This document shows positions 34,867 through 43,932 of a stretch of DNA of 64,000 nucleotides, in pieces. This stretch comes from CAZCGA01 sp964498075. GTDB lineage: Bacteria; Desulfobacterota; Binatia; HRBIN30. The stretch lies in the NCBI GenBank assembly GCA_964498075.1, contig CAZCGA010000003.1, positions 1-64,000 on the forward strand, in the 5' to 3' direction. The notes under the pieces are model-generated. The model did not search any database. It saw only the letters and a list, made by a program, of their open reading frames with translations, and was not told the DNA's origin. Numbering within the stretch: the stretch's first letter is position 1; the number at the start of each line of letters is the position of its first letter. The translations under genes and the position numbers were made by a program.

Positions 34867-35817
34867 TCACGACCCGAGTCGCCGCCGTGCCGTGACCGCC
34901 CCAAACGCCGCCAGCAAGAGGCCGATCACGATGAGGCCCAGATGCGAGGTTGTAGGCACCGGGCCGCCCTGCGCCCGGCACTGACCAACACTGCCCGGCT
35001 GCGTGCAGGATTGATTCGGTTGGTTACAGGGGGCGTTGCAACACACATCCCCAGGCGCGCAAAACGTCGAGACGCATTGCGTCCCGCTGGTGCACGATTC
35101 ACCGAGGGCACGTTGAATGGGCGTCACCGTTGGCGTACTCGTCACCGTCGGCGATGGTGTGATCGTCGGAGTTGCCGTTGGTGTGCGGGTCGGCGTCGGC
35201 GTCGGTGTGTTGGTGAAGGTCGGCGTTGGCGTCGGCGTGTCGGTCGACGTCGGTGTCGGTGTGTTGGTGAAGGTCGGTGTCTGAGTCGGCGTATCGGTCC
35301 GCGTCGGGGTGTCGGTTGGCGTTGGCGTGTCGGTTGGGGTTGGCGTGTCGCTCGGCGTTGGGGTTATGGTGTCGGTCGGCGTGCTGGATGGCGGTGGCAA
35401 CCAGTCCACCGTGGCCTGAGGCCCCGGTGCAGGCACCATCGAGGTGCAATCGGAGTACGGTGCACAAGTCAATTGCACCGTGTCCGTACCCGCCCCGCCT
35501 GATCCCGTGTACGAAAAGTCGCAAGAATTGACTCCGGCTGTGCACGAGAACATTGTGCCCATGTTCGGACCTGAAATTACACTGAAGGTCAGCGTGGGGC
35601 TGGCAATGAAGCTGCCATGCAGGGTCACCATATCGCCGACGTTGGCGCTTTGTGAGTCTGGAGTCAGGCAAAGAGCGGCGCCGGTGTTTGATGCGATGCT
35701 GCAGACTGCCTGAGCGAGGTTTGGGGACCCCAACAGAGCAACAAGGCCAATACAGCCAGCGTAGGCAGCAAGCCGAAGTCTTGAGATCTGTCGCACGTTT
35801 GCTCTCCGAGAGCTCAC
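34867..35817 (-). CDS. Secreted Thr/Pro-linker protein with IPTL-CTERM-like sorting tail
   Basis: Exported protein of about 316 residues. The start is GTG at 35817 with AAGGAGG 5 bases upstream; the signal peptide (RLAAYAGCIGLVALLGSPNLAQA) follows. Residues 35-138 form a small beta domain with Cys pairs (CSIASNTGAALC, SCDFSYTGS). About 139-239 is a TPTPT linker. A Cys-rich segment (CTSGTQCVSTFCAPGDVCC) comes next. The C-terminus VPTTSHLGLIVIGLLLAAFG followed by ARRR has the motif, hydrophobic helix and basic end of exosortase-type sorting signals (IPTL-CTERM). It is likely a surface protein. A longer frame to 35910 is less likely. Confidence 0.8.
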   Translation of the reverse strand: MSSRRANVRQISRLRLAAYAGCIGLVALLGSPNLAQAVCSIASNTGAALCLTPDSQSANVGDMVTLHGSFIASPTLTFSVISGPNMGTMFSCTAGVNSCDFSYTGSGGAGTDTVQLTCAPYSDCTSMVPAPGPQATVDWLPPPSSTPTDTITPTPSDTPTPTDTPTPTDTPTRTDTPTQTPTFTNTPTPTSTDTPTPTPTFTNTPTPTPTRTPTATPTITPSPTVTSTPTVTPIQRALGESCTSGTQCVSTFCAPGDVCCNAPCNQPNQSCTQPGSVGQCRAQGGPVPTTSHLGLIVIGLLLAAFGAVTARRRLGS

Positions 35818-35993
35818 CAGCTCCTCCTTGCTTCCCCGGCGGCGTGGGACCGCGGCCCACCTCCGACTCAGGACCCGTATGACGTAGTCGCTTTTCATAC
35901 ACCACGTCAATCAAAACGTCTACTACTGGGCCGAGTGGCGGGGGCGTTGGGAATTAGTTCCGAACACGACGACAGGTGCGCCTGGGATCAGGT

Positions 35994-36200
35994 CGTGAGC
36001 GGTCTGACGCGGCAGCTGAACGCTAACATCTTGATCCCTCGAACCCTATCTGAGGTCGCGCATCTGCAATCCCAGCATGCGCGAGATGATCGAGCGCTGG
36101 ATGTTGTTCGAGCCCATGCCGACGGGGCCGAGCAGGGCCATGCGAATCCAGCGGTTCATGTCGTTGTCTTCGAGGTAGGACTGGCCGCCGAGGACCTTGC
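35994..36200 (-). pseudogene. Detached 3' end of an acyl-CoA dehydrogenase gene
   Basis: This segment of about 206 bases aligns with 42707-42911, the 3' end and downstream flank of the intact dehydrogenase gene. Its coding part (36046 to about 36200) gives GGQSYLEDNDMNRWIRMALL and on to MLGLQMRDLR plus stop, differing from the intact protein by a single residue (R for S) despite many silent changes. Upstream of 36200 the reading frame is replaced by unrelated sequence. It marks the left boundary of the restriction-modification island. The remainder of 35818-36359 shows no gene. Confidence 0.85.
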
Positions 36201-36359
36201 CGCAGCAGCAAGCCCCTCCTTGGGTGCCTCTAAGGTAAGATCCGTGCGTTGATTGGAACCGTTTGCAGGTGGCAGGCAAACCCTTGACCGACCACGATTG
36301 AAGACGTGAAGCTTGAAGAGGAGGAGCGGAAGGTGGCTGGCCTGGTTTCGTGCCGGCTT

Positions 36360-39300
36360 TCAAGCCGCACTAGCGTAGATGCTCCGCCCCTCACCGAAGT
36401 ACGCATCGTACACGTGCTGGTACGCCAGGTCACACTTCCGCTGGTAGATCTCCGGCGCATAGGCTGGCGGGAGCTTGTCCAACTCGATCTCGATGCACTG
36501 CCGCACGGCGGCGCGTGTCTGCTGCCGCTTGCGCCAGTCGAGGACCAGCTTCTCGTGTTTCAGCTTCTCCAGCAGTGCCCGCACGACTTTCTTGACCTCG
36601 GCCTCATCCCGCTTCGTGAGGCTTGGGTCCGGCTTGGTCAGTAGATCGAACAGGGCAAGTTCCTCTTCCGACAGCCCCTCCGTCACACCACGCTGCTCCT
36701 CCGCGTTGAGACCTTGAATGAATCGCACCAGATCGTCGAAGAGCCCCTCGATGTTCTTGCTGCCGGCGTTGTACTCGTCGATGAGCTTCTGAAACTTCTC
36801 CAGATAGTCGACGCGCGAACGGTTGAGCCGCACCATCGCCTTGAGCTTGCCGTCGATCGCTCCGCGCAGCTTCTCAATCTCGGTATGCTTGCGTGCCGCG
36901 GCGAACTTCGCTTTCAGCGCTTCGAAGTCGATCTTCGTCAGATCCACCAGGCCGTAGTCTCCGGGGGGTTCGTGGATCACGTACCCCTTCGCGTCGATCG
37001 ACTCGTCGAGCAACTTCTCCACGTCGGCCATGACCTCGGAGATGTCGGCCGCTGGCAGCAGCGAGCGGATCTTCTCAGCGATTACTGCCAGCAGCACGCA
37101 GATAGGCATGTACTCGCTGGCTGACGGGTCGGGGAGAATTGCTTTGTAGAGCGTGACGACGTTGCCGGCGAGCAGCAGGTACTTGCGCTTCGACTCGTCG
37201 TTGACGACGATCGCCTCCATCGCGTCGTCGAGCAGCCGCACGCGCTCGAAACCTTGGGCTGCCTGGATCTTCGCAGGATCGACGCCGCGCTCCGCGCAGT
37301 ACGTCTCCGCCTCGGCGATCGCTTTCTTGAGGTACTCAATCAGCTCGGCCTTGTCCCTGATCGGCGTATCCGTGCCGCCGCCTGGAGCCGGTGCCGCGTA
37401 AATCGCCAGGGCCTTTTGCAGGTCACGGAAGATGCCGACGTAGTCCACGATCAGCCCGTTCACCTTGCCTTGCGCCACGCGGTTGGCCCGCGCGATGGTC
37501 TGCATGAGCGTGTGGTTCCGCATCGGCTTGTCGAGGTAGATCGTCGAGCACGACGGCACGTCGAACCCTGTCATCCACATGGCGCACACGAACACGATCC
37601 GCAGCGGGTCACTGGCGCGCTTGAACTTGGTGTCGAGGTCCTCGGTCACCATCCGCTTGCGGTGCGGCACGATGTCGAGACCCTTGTCCTTCATGTCCTC
37701 GATCTCGTTCTGTGCCTGCGATACCACGACCGCCATGTCGGTCTGTTCCAGGTAGGCGATCTTCTTCTCCAGGATCTGACGCTCATCGTTACTCGCCGCC
37801 ACCCGCGCGGCGCGAAGATCCGCCAACTGGCGCTGCCAGTACTTGTGCACCTTGTCGTACATCCGCACCGCGGTTGCCTTGTCGATGCAGACCACCATTG
37901 CCTTGCCCTGGTAGCCGCGACCTGTGAAGTGCGCGACGATGTCTTCCGCGACTTTTTCGAGCCGGTCGTCGCGAGTGACCAGGTGGTACTCGCGCGCAAA
38001 CTCCCGCTCCAGCTTTTTCTCCTGTGCCTCGTCGAGTTCCGCAGCCTCCAGCAACCGCTCCATGTCCTGGTTGAGGTCCTGGTTCGTCAGTTGCAACTCG
38101 GGAATGCGGTTCTCGTAGAAGAGCGGGACGGTGGCGCCGTCCTGCACCGACTGCCGGTAGGTGTAGATGCTGACGTAGTCGCCGAAGACCTCGCGGGTCT
38201 TCTCCTCACCGACCATGAGCGGCGTGCCCGTGAAGCCGATGAAGGCGGCGTTGGGCAGTGCGTCGCGCATGTTCTGGGCGAACGTGTCGTACTGGCTCCG
38301 GTGCGCCTCGTCGGTGATGACGATGATGTCCGAGCGGTCCGACAGTTTGGGATGTCGTTCCCCCTTCTCGGCGTGGAATTTCTGAATCAGCGTGAAGACG
38401 TAGCGATGATCCTCGGTCAGCAGTTGCCGGAGGTTCTCGCCGCTCGTCGCCTGGGCCTGCTTTTCGGTGATGGCGCCGCAGGCCACGAACTCCTTGTAGA
38501 TCTGATCGTCCAACTCATCTCGATCGGTGACGACGACGAAGGTCCAGTTGCCTGGCAGCGTACGCAGGATCTTCTGTGAGAAGAACAGCATCGAGAGGCT
38601 CTTGCCGCTGCCCTGCGTGTGCCAGAACACGCCGAGCCGCCCACGCTTCTCCTTCAACTGGCGAACCGCGTCGATCGCGCGGTTGACGCCGAGATACTGG
38701 TGGTTCTTGGCGACGATCTTGGCGAGGTCGCCCTTCAATTCCTCGAAGGCGGTGAAGTTCTCGACGAGGTCGAGCAGGCGCGGCGGATCGCAGGTGCCGC
38801 GGATCATCGTCTCCAATGAGACGATCCCGGCCTCGCCTTCGTCGTTGATGCGCTTCCATTCGGCGAAGTGCTCCCAGCCGGCCGTGGTGCTGCCGATGCG
38901 GCTCTCGCTGCCGTTTGAGAGGATGATGAACGCGTTGTACCAGAAGAGCTGCGGGATGGTCGTCTTGTAGTCCCGCAGGTTGTCCGTGAAGGCATTCTCC
39001 AGGCGCTTGTGGCTGGCCTTGAGCTCGACGAACACCAGCGGAATGCCGTTGACGAATCCGACGAGGTCGCAGCGCCGTTGGTACATCTCGCCGGACACCC
39101 AGAGCTGGGACGCAAGCAAGAAGTCGTTGTTGGCGGGTTCGCGCCAGTCGATGATGCGGACAGTTTCGGTGCTCTCGCTGCCGTCGTCGGCGCGGACCTT
39201 CACCTTCACGCCGTCCTTCAGCAGATGGTAGATTTCGCGGTTAGCGTTGGCGGCGCTCATCGCCGAGCGGTCGCGCGTCAGCTCTTCGGTGGCGAGTGAG

Positions 39301-39515
39301 AACGCTGCGGGCGGCACATCCGGATTCAACCTCTCCATCGCTGCCCGCAGCGGGCGAGTGAGCACCGCCTCCTGATCGGTTTCACGGCCCAGCGTGCCGG
39401 TCGGGCCGAAGGTCTCTTGGTAGACGTTCGCCGTCTCCCAGCCGAGACCGTCGCGAAACAGCTCGATCGCCGGCTGTTCGACGAGCGCGTCCTCGGAGTA
39501 GTCGCTCCGGCTCAC
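36360..39515 (-). CDS. hsdR: Type I restriction enzyme, R (motor/nuclease) subunit
   Basis: HsdR of about 1,051 residues, the ATP-dependent translocase and endonuclease of a type I system. The start is probably GTG 39515 (MSRSDYSEDALVEQPAIELF), 17 bases after the preceding gene. An in-frame extension to 39707 runs through that gene and is rejected. The N-terminal PD-(D/E)xK nuclease motif is GIPLVFVELKAS. Helicase motifs are FWHTQGSGKSLSM (Walker A), VITDEAHRSQYD (DEAH box), FIGFTGTPLM and QTIARANRVAQGK (motif VI). The C-terminal helical region binds the methylase. The gene is intact. It is separated from hsdS by two small elements instead of following it directly. Confidence 0.95.
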   Translation of the reverse strand: MSRSDYSEDALVEQPAIELFRDGLGWETANVYQETFGPTGTLGRETDQEAVLTRPLRAAMERLNPDVPPAAFSLATEELTRDRSAMSAANANREIYHLLKDGVKVKVRADDGSESTETVRIIDWREPANNDFLLASQLWVSGEMYQRRCDLVGFVNGIPLVFVELKASHKRLENAFTDNLRDYKTTIPQLFWYNAFIILSNGSESRIGSTTAGWEHFAEWKRINDEGEAGIVSLETMIRGTCDPPRLLDLVENFTAFEELKGDLAKIVAKNHQYLGVNRAIDAVRQLKEKRGRLGVFWHTQGSGKSLSMLFFSQKILRTLPGNWTFVVVTDRDELDDQIYKEFVACGAITEKQAQATSGENLRQLLTEDHRYVFTLIQKFHAEKGERHPKLSDRSDIIVITDEAHRSQYDTFAQNMRDALPNAAFIGFTGTPLMVGEEKTREVFGDYVSIYTYRQSVQDGATVPLFYENRIPELQLTNQDLNQDMERLLEAAELDEAQEKKLEREFAREYHLVTRDDRLEKVAEDIVAHFTGRGYQGKAMVVCIDKATAVRMYDKVHKYWQRQLADLRAARVAASNDERQILEKKIAYLEQTDMAVVVSQAQNEIEDMKDKGLDIVPHRKRMVTEDLDTKFKRASDPLRIVFVCAMWMTGFDVPSCSTIYLDKPMRNHTLMQTIARANRVAQGKVNGLIVDYVGIFRDLQKALAIYAAPAPGGGTDTPIRDKAELIEYLKKAIAEAETYCAERGVDPAKIQAAQGFERVRLLDDAMEAIVVNDESKRKYLLLAGNVVTLYKAILPDPSASEYMPICVLLAVIAEKIRSLLPAADISEVMADVEKLLDESIDAKGYVIHEPPGDYGLVDLTKIDFEALKAKFAAARKHTEIEKLRGAIDGKLKAMVRLNRSRVDYLEKFQKLIDEYNAGSKNIEGLFDDLVRFIQGLNAEEQRGVTEGLSEEELALFDLLTKPDPSLTKRDEAEVKKVVRALLEKLKHEKLVLDWRKRQQTRAAVRQCIEIELDKLPPAYAPEIYQRKCDLAYQHVYDAYFGEGRSIYASAA

Positions 39516-39532
39516 GACGACCTGTGGCCCGT

Positions 39533-39769
39533 TCAGGCCGCGCGGGGTTTCAACTCGAACACGGGGATCGATACGCTCTGCCGCGGACGCCCCTCGGCGA
39601 CCACGCGGTCGATTGCTTTCAGGGTGCTCGGGGAAAGGAATGCCTCGCCACACTGCGTGCAGACTTCGGCGCTGACGTTGCGAATCAAGAAGCGCTGGCC
39701 GGCCCACTCGTGCATGTGCTCGATGCGCTGCCGCTTCAGCGGCCCCTTACACCAGTAGCAAGTCTTCAT
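39533..39769 (-). CDS. YgiT-type zinc finger protein (MqsA N-domain-like)
   Basis: Small protein of 78 residues. CYWCKGPLKRQRI and CTQCGEAFLSPSTLKAIDRV contain two CxxC pairs, the zinc site of YgiT/MqsA-type antitoxins, which normally neutralise a DUF4258 or MqsR toxin. There is no C-terminal helix-turn-helix, as in the short form of the family. The ATG at 39769 has GGGGAAG close upstream. Its expected toxin exists only as a remnant directly upstream (39770-39871). The gene is embedded in the hsd operon, between hsdS and hsdR. Confidence 0.8.
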   Translation of the reverse strand: MKTCYWCKGPLKRQRIEHMHEWAGQRFLIRNVSAEVCTQCGEAFLSPSTLKAIDRVVAEGRPRQSVSIPVFELKPRAA

Positions 39770-39871
39770 CGCTTCCCCTTTTCGGACCCGCCAATCTTGC
39801 CATAAGTCCGCATCGGGCCGATACACCGCAATCACTACCACCGTTGCTCCAGCCGCGGCGATCAGCCGGCT
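39770..39871 (-). pseudogene. C-terminal remnant of a DUF4258-type toxin
   Basis: Directly after the hsdS stop, 34 in-frame codons without their own start read through to the YgiT ATG. VVVIAVYRPDADLWQDWRVR resembles the last strand and tail of DUF4258 proteins (VVITVYxPDxxxWxxDxRxR), which are usually encoded immediately before YgiT zinc-finger antitoxins. The N-terminal two thirds, with the catalytic part, is missing. Family recognition is from memory of the pattern. Confidence 0.6.
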
Positions 39872-41012
39872 TCACGGCGCCAGCTCGGCGCCCGGCTCGT
39901 CCGGCAGGCGCGACACGTCGATCTCGCCGGAGATCAGCTTGGGTACCAGAAGGTCGCGAGTAGCTCGGAGCAGCGCGTTGCGTCGGTGGAGAGCATCAAC
40001 GTAGCTACCCATGGGGCTGGCCAGCTCCGAGAATCGCTGCACTAATTGGCGTGGCGGCGCCACTGCTTGAACTGCCGACAATCCCGAGATCGTCACTTGA
40101 GGTTGGGCTGCTCCACCGATGATGGAGGCAATATTGGAATGACTAAGAACAAGCTCGATGAAGAGGTAGTTCCAGTGCGCAAAGGGCACGAGCGGGTGGA
40201 TCATGAAGGAGTTGTTCGTGACAAACGCTCGCTCCCTCGTTCGCCATACGGTCCCGCTTCCATTTCCGCGGGAAGTCACAAGCGCCGTCGGCCCGTCGGT
40301 TGTGAACTCGCTGTGCCGACCGATGATGCCTCCCGCCCCATACACGGGGTACTCCCCATCAGCTCGGAGCTGCTTCATCGGCAGCGTCTTTCCATACTGA
40401 ATGTCGAACAGCTGTCCGAAAGGCCGCACCTCCCACCCGTCGGGGATCTTCGTAAGGGGTGACTCGACCATTTCGACCGTCTCGTGCCCGGGGAAGCGGA
40501 AGTGGACGAACCATTCACGGTACAGCGTCCGCGCCATCTCCTCCAGTATGGCGATACGGCGGGTGTTGTTCTCGATCAGGTCGTCGTAGGCGGAGAGGAT
40601 CGATGCGATGCGACGTTGAACTTCAAGTGGCGGTTTCCTGGTGGGGAGTTGATGCAGGAAGTTCCGATTCACACCAGGTACGGCACCTGCCACGTTCTGC
40701 GTTCCGAAGTTCAAGGTTCTTAGCAGGTAGCAGATGAAGCGAGCATTGTTTCCCTTGAAGTCTTTGACGTACAGGCTCGTGTTGAGTGGCCAAAAGTCTA
40801 ATGGGACATAGAAGACTTCCCCGAGGGTACCGTAACGACCGGTCACCACGCGGTCCCTTCGCTTTGGCGACGTTGTGATAGCCAGTCACACCGCTTGAAG
40901 ACACGATGGGCACATGTCCAGGTGTCCGCTCTGAAGCTGGCAAATCATAGCCCCTCTTCAAAGTGATGATGTCTCCGAGCTTGCAGGCGATCCATCCAGA
41001 CTCAGGCTTCAT
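39872..41012 (-). pseudogene. hsdS: Type I restriction enzyme specificity subunit, frameshifted
   Basis: HsdS determines the target sequence of the complex. Two adjoining frames make one protein of about 380 residues. The first starts at ATG 41012 (MKPESGWIACKLGDIITLKR, then GVTGYHNVAKAKGP). Near 40848 the homology moves to another frame (VVTGRYGTLGEVFYVPLDFW) and continues to 39872. Both target-recognition halves are visible, each ended by a conserved helix (PPLEVQRRIASILSAYDDLI and PRQLVQRFSELASPMG). The KGP-GVVTGRYG junction lacks two bases or has one extra. Either the gene is inactive or phase-variable, or the base call is wrong. Its ATG overlaps the hsdM stop (ATGA). Confidence 0.85.
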
Positions 41013-42592
41013 GACGGCTCCAGAAGAGCCGCGACGTTTTCCGCGATCCGTTCCTCCAGTTCCCGGCTCTCGGCGTTAAGCCGCTCCAGCTCCTCGTTCA
41101 GCTCCTCCAACCGCTCGTCGAAGTCGAACTCGTCCGGCGCGCGGTCGGCGACGCCGACGTAGCGACCGGGATTGAGGCTCCAACTCTGAGCTTCGATGTC
41201 CTTGAGCGTGGCCACCTTGCACAGGCCCGCCACATCGCGGTAGCGCACCTTAGGGAACTTCTCGGCGAGCAGCGCCTTGCTGCCGTTCGTCATTTCGGGC
41301 TGCTCGCCGCGATAGAGGCGCACGATGTTGCCGAGGAACTCGATCTGCTCGGGCAGGAAATCGCGGTGGGCGCGGTCGATCTGGCGGTAGAGGTGGCGCG
41401 CGTCGAGGAAGAGCACGGTATCGGAGGCCCTCACCCCCCGCCCTCTCCCAGGGGGAGAGGGAGCCAGAGCCTTGCCCCTGTCGAGGAACCAGAGAGTGCA
41501 AGGGAGCGTGACGGTGTAGAAGAAGTTCGAGCCGATGGCGATGACCACGTCGACGGCGTGCGACTGGATCAGCTGCTTGCGGATCTCCAGCTCGGAGCCG
41601 CGCGCGTCGGCGGCTGAGTTTGCCATCACAAAGCCCGCGCGTCCGGCATCGTTCAACGACGAATAGAAGAGTTGAATCCAGAGGTAGTTGCCGTTGTCCA
41701 CGCTCGGCATCCCGGACGGAAAGCGGGCCTTGTCGTCCTTGATGCGCTCCTTGTTGATCCGATCGACGTTGAACGGCGGATTCGCCATGACGAAGTCGAA
41801 GCGCCCCGGCGCCTTGTGCAGGTCCTCGTAGTACGAGTTCGCCTCGCGGATGTCGCCGGAGAGGCCGTGGACCGCGAGGTTCATCTTACACAGCCGAACC
41901 GTCTCGGTCGTCTTCTCCTGGCCGTAGACCATGATCTCGGCGCTCGGGTTCTTCTTGTGGTTCTCGACGAAGCGGGCGGACTGCACGAACATGCCACCCG
42001 ATCCGCACGCCGGATCGTAGATGCGGCCGTGGAACGGCTCGATGACCTCGACGATCAGCCGGACGATCGACGTAGGAGTGAAGAACTCGCCGCCCTTCTG
42101 TCCCTCCGTCATGGCGAATTCGCCGAGGAAGTACTCGTAGATTTTTCCGAAGGCATCGCCCTCGATGTCCATCGGGATCGACGCCATCAGCTTCAGCAGC
42201 TCGATGAGCGTGGCGTTTTCCAGCGCCGTGTAGGTCTTCGGGAGAATGCCCCGTAGCTCCTCGTTCTCCTCCTCGATCGCCTTCATGGCGTCGTTTATCG
42301 CCTTGCCGAGGTTGTCGCGCTCGGTGAGCTGGAGCAGCGTCGAGAAGCGCGCCGGGTCCGGCAGGTAGAGCACCCCGCGCGCCTGGTAGTCCGTCTTCCC
42401 GACCTTGCGCCGTCTGGTCGCTTTGCCGGTGAGTTCCTTCTCCGCCTCCGTGAACTTGTGGTCGGCGTAGCGCAGGAAGATCAGCCCGAGAACGGGAACG
42501 GAGTACTCCGACGCCTTGAGCTTGGAGTTCGCCCGCAGCTCATCGGCGGCGTCCCACAGTCGCTTCTCGATGTCGTTGTGATTGCCTGGCAT
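41009..42592 (-). CDS. hsdM: Type I restriction enzyme, M (methylase) subunit
   Basis: N6-adenine DNA methyltransferase of 527 residues. HsdM N-domain MPGNHNDIEKRLWDAADELR; SAM site DPACGSGGMFVQSA; catalytic FVMANPPFNVDR; a further motif GRAGFVMANSAADARG. The start is ATG 42592 (a TTG two codons upstream is possible); no ribosome site is seen. About 16 residues, ALAPSPPGRGRGVRAS, interrupt the usual LDRGK-DTVLFLDAR segment and are encoded by a palindromic repeat, in frame. The insertion lies after the catalytic domain and may be tolerated. First gene of the hsd operon. Confidence 0.95.
   Translation of the reverse strand: MPGNHNDIEKRLWDAADELRANSKLKASEYSVPVLGLIFLRYADHKFTEAEKELTGKATRRRKVGKTDYQARGVLYLPDPARFSTLLQLTERDNLGKAINDAMKAIEEENEELRGILPKTYTALENATLIELLKLMASIPMDIEGDAFGKIYEYFLGEFAMTEGQKGGEFFTPTSIVRLIVEVIEPFHGRIYDPACGSGGMFVQSARFVENHKKNPSAEIMVYGQEKTTETVRLCKMNLAVHGLSGDIREANSYYEDLHKAPGRFDFVMANPPFNVDRINKERIKDDKARFPSGMPSVDNGNYLWIQLFYSSLNDAGRAGFVMANSAADARGSELEIRKQLIQSHAVDVVIAIGSNFFYTVTLPCTLWFLDRGKALAPSPPGRGRGVRASDTVLFLDARHLYRQIDRAHRDFLPEQIEFLGNIVRLYRGEQPEMTNGSKALLAEKFPKVRYRDVAGLCKVATLKDIEAQSWSLNPGRYVGVADRAPDEFDFDERLEELNEELERLNAESRELEERIAENVAALLEPS
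41427..41475. repeat. CCCTCTCCC/GGGAGAGGG palindromic repeat inside hsdM
   Basis: CCCTCTCCC (41441-41449) and GGGAGAGGG (41453-41461) form a hairpin with a 3-base loop, preceded by CCCTCACCCCC. This is a common dispersed palindrome of bacterial genomes, here inserted in frame into a coding region and adding about 16 residues rich in Pro, Gly and Arg. Confidence 0.75.
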
Positions 42593-42755
42593 GTCCAACG
42601 TAGCCGCGTCGAAATCCGCGAGCCTACTTCTGCCATTGGACGGCGTGAGGAATCAATCGGGGAGGGCCTCAGGCTTCCTCACTAGAGTACCGAATCCAAT
42701 GATTCCCGTGAGCGGTCTGACGCGTCAGCCAAACGCTCGTCTTGATCGTTTGACG

Positions 42756-43922
42756 CTATCTGAGATCCCTCATCTGCAGCCCAAGCATGCTCGAGATGAT
42801 CGAGCGTTGTATGTTGTTCGAGCCCATGCCCACCGGACCAAGTAGCGCCATGCGGATCCAGCGGTTCATGTCGTTGTCTTCGAGGTACGACTGGCCGCCG
42901 AGGACTTGCATGCCCAGCTCGCAGATCTTCAGGCACATGTCGGTGCAGAAGATCTTTGCCATGGCGCCTTCGAGCGAGCACGGCTTCTCCTGCGCGTGCA
43001 GCCAGGCGGCGTGATAGGTCATCTGCCGGCCCGCTTCGATGCCGATGGCCATGTCGGCGATCTGGATCTGCACGGCTTGGAAGCTGCCGATGGTGCGGCC
43101 GAACTGGCGGCGCGTCTTGGCGTGCTCCAACGCCATGTCGAAGGCCTTCTGCGCGATGGCGACGTGCGAGATGGCCACCATGAGCCGCTCCATGTCGAGG
43201 CTCTTGATCATCTGCCACCAGCCTTGGTTGAGCCCGTCGGGGCCGCCCATGATCATCGACCGCGGCACGCGGACGTTGTCGAAGAAGATCTCCTGCAGCG
43301 AGATCACCTTCGAGCCCATCTTCGGCATCTTGCGCAGCGTCACGCCCGGCAGCGTGCGATCGACCATGAAGATGGTGATGCCGTTGTAGCGGTCGGCCTT
43401 GTTCGTCCGGGTGATCGTCATGATGTAGTCGGCGACGTCGGCGCCGGAGATGTAGTGTTTGTGGCCGTTGAGGATGAAGTCGTCGCCGTCGGGTTCGCCG
43501 ACCGTCTGCACCGCGGCGGCGTCGGAGCCGGCTTCCGGCTCGGTGAGCGCGAAGCAGCCCTTCATCTTGCCCTGGATGATGCGTGGCAGATAGGCGCGCT
43601 TCTGCTCCTCGCTGCCGTTCGTCTTGATCATGTGGCCGGCAAAGAAGACCGGGAGCAGGTAGCAGGCCGACGCGGCTTCGCTGCCGTAGGACAGCTCTTC
43701 GACGGTGAGGCAGAAGTCAACGGCGTCGCCGCCGATGCCGCCGTACTCCTCGGGGAAGTACACACCGAACACGCCGGTCTCTGCCAGCTTCGGCACCAGC
43801 TCGTGCGGATAGCGTTCCTCGCGCTCCAACTGGCGATCCAGCTCGGGTGGGCAGTTCCGCTTGATGAAGTCACGGATGGTCTGGCGGTAGGCTTCCTGTT
43901 CGGGCGTGAAGGAAAAGTCCAT
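42756..43922 (-). CDS. Acyl-CoA dehydrogenase
   Basis: FAD-dependent acyl-CoA dehydrogenase of 388 residues. It introduces the alpha-beta double bond in beta-oxidation-like routes. MDFSFTPEQEAYRQTIRDFI, CFALTEPEAGSDAAAVQT (FAD/substrate segment), a YISGADVADYIMT strand and RRQFGRTIGSFQAVQIQIAD are diagnostic. The C-terminal catalytic region reads MQVLGGQSYLEDNDMNRWIR; the usual base Glu is therefore not obvious and the exact acyl group is open. The ATG at 43922 has AGGAG 8 bases upstream. It precedes nothing but is followed by the restriction island: its 3' end is duplicated beyond that island (35994-36200). Last gene of the acyl-CoA cluster. Confidence 0.93.
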   Translation of the reverse strand: MDFSFTPEQEAYRQTIRDFIKRNCPPELDRQLEREERYPHELVPKLAETGVFGVYFPEEYGGIGGDAVDFCLTVEELSYGSEAASACYLLPVFFAGHMIKTNGSEEQKRAYLPRIIQGKMKGCFALTEPEAGSDAAAVQTVGEPDGDDFILNGHKHYISGADVADYIMTITRTNKADRYNGITIFMVDRTLPGVTLRKMPKMGSKVISLQEIFFDNVRVPRSMIMGGPDGLNQGWWQMIKSLDMERLMVAISHVAIAQKAFDMALEHAKTRRQFGRTIGSFQAVQIQIADMAIGIEAGRQMTYHAAWLHAQEKPCSLEGAMAKIFCTDMCLKICELGMQVLGGQSYLEDNDMNRWIRMALLGPVGMGSNNIQRSIISSMLGLQMRDLR

Positions 43923-43932
43923 GCCTGCGCTC

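Noticed and set aside
39516..39707. Longer HsdR start at 39707
   Set aside because: This extension runs through the zinc-finger gene in another frame and carries no HsdR-like sequence.
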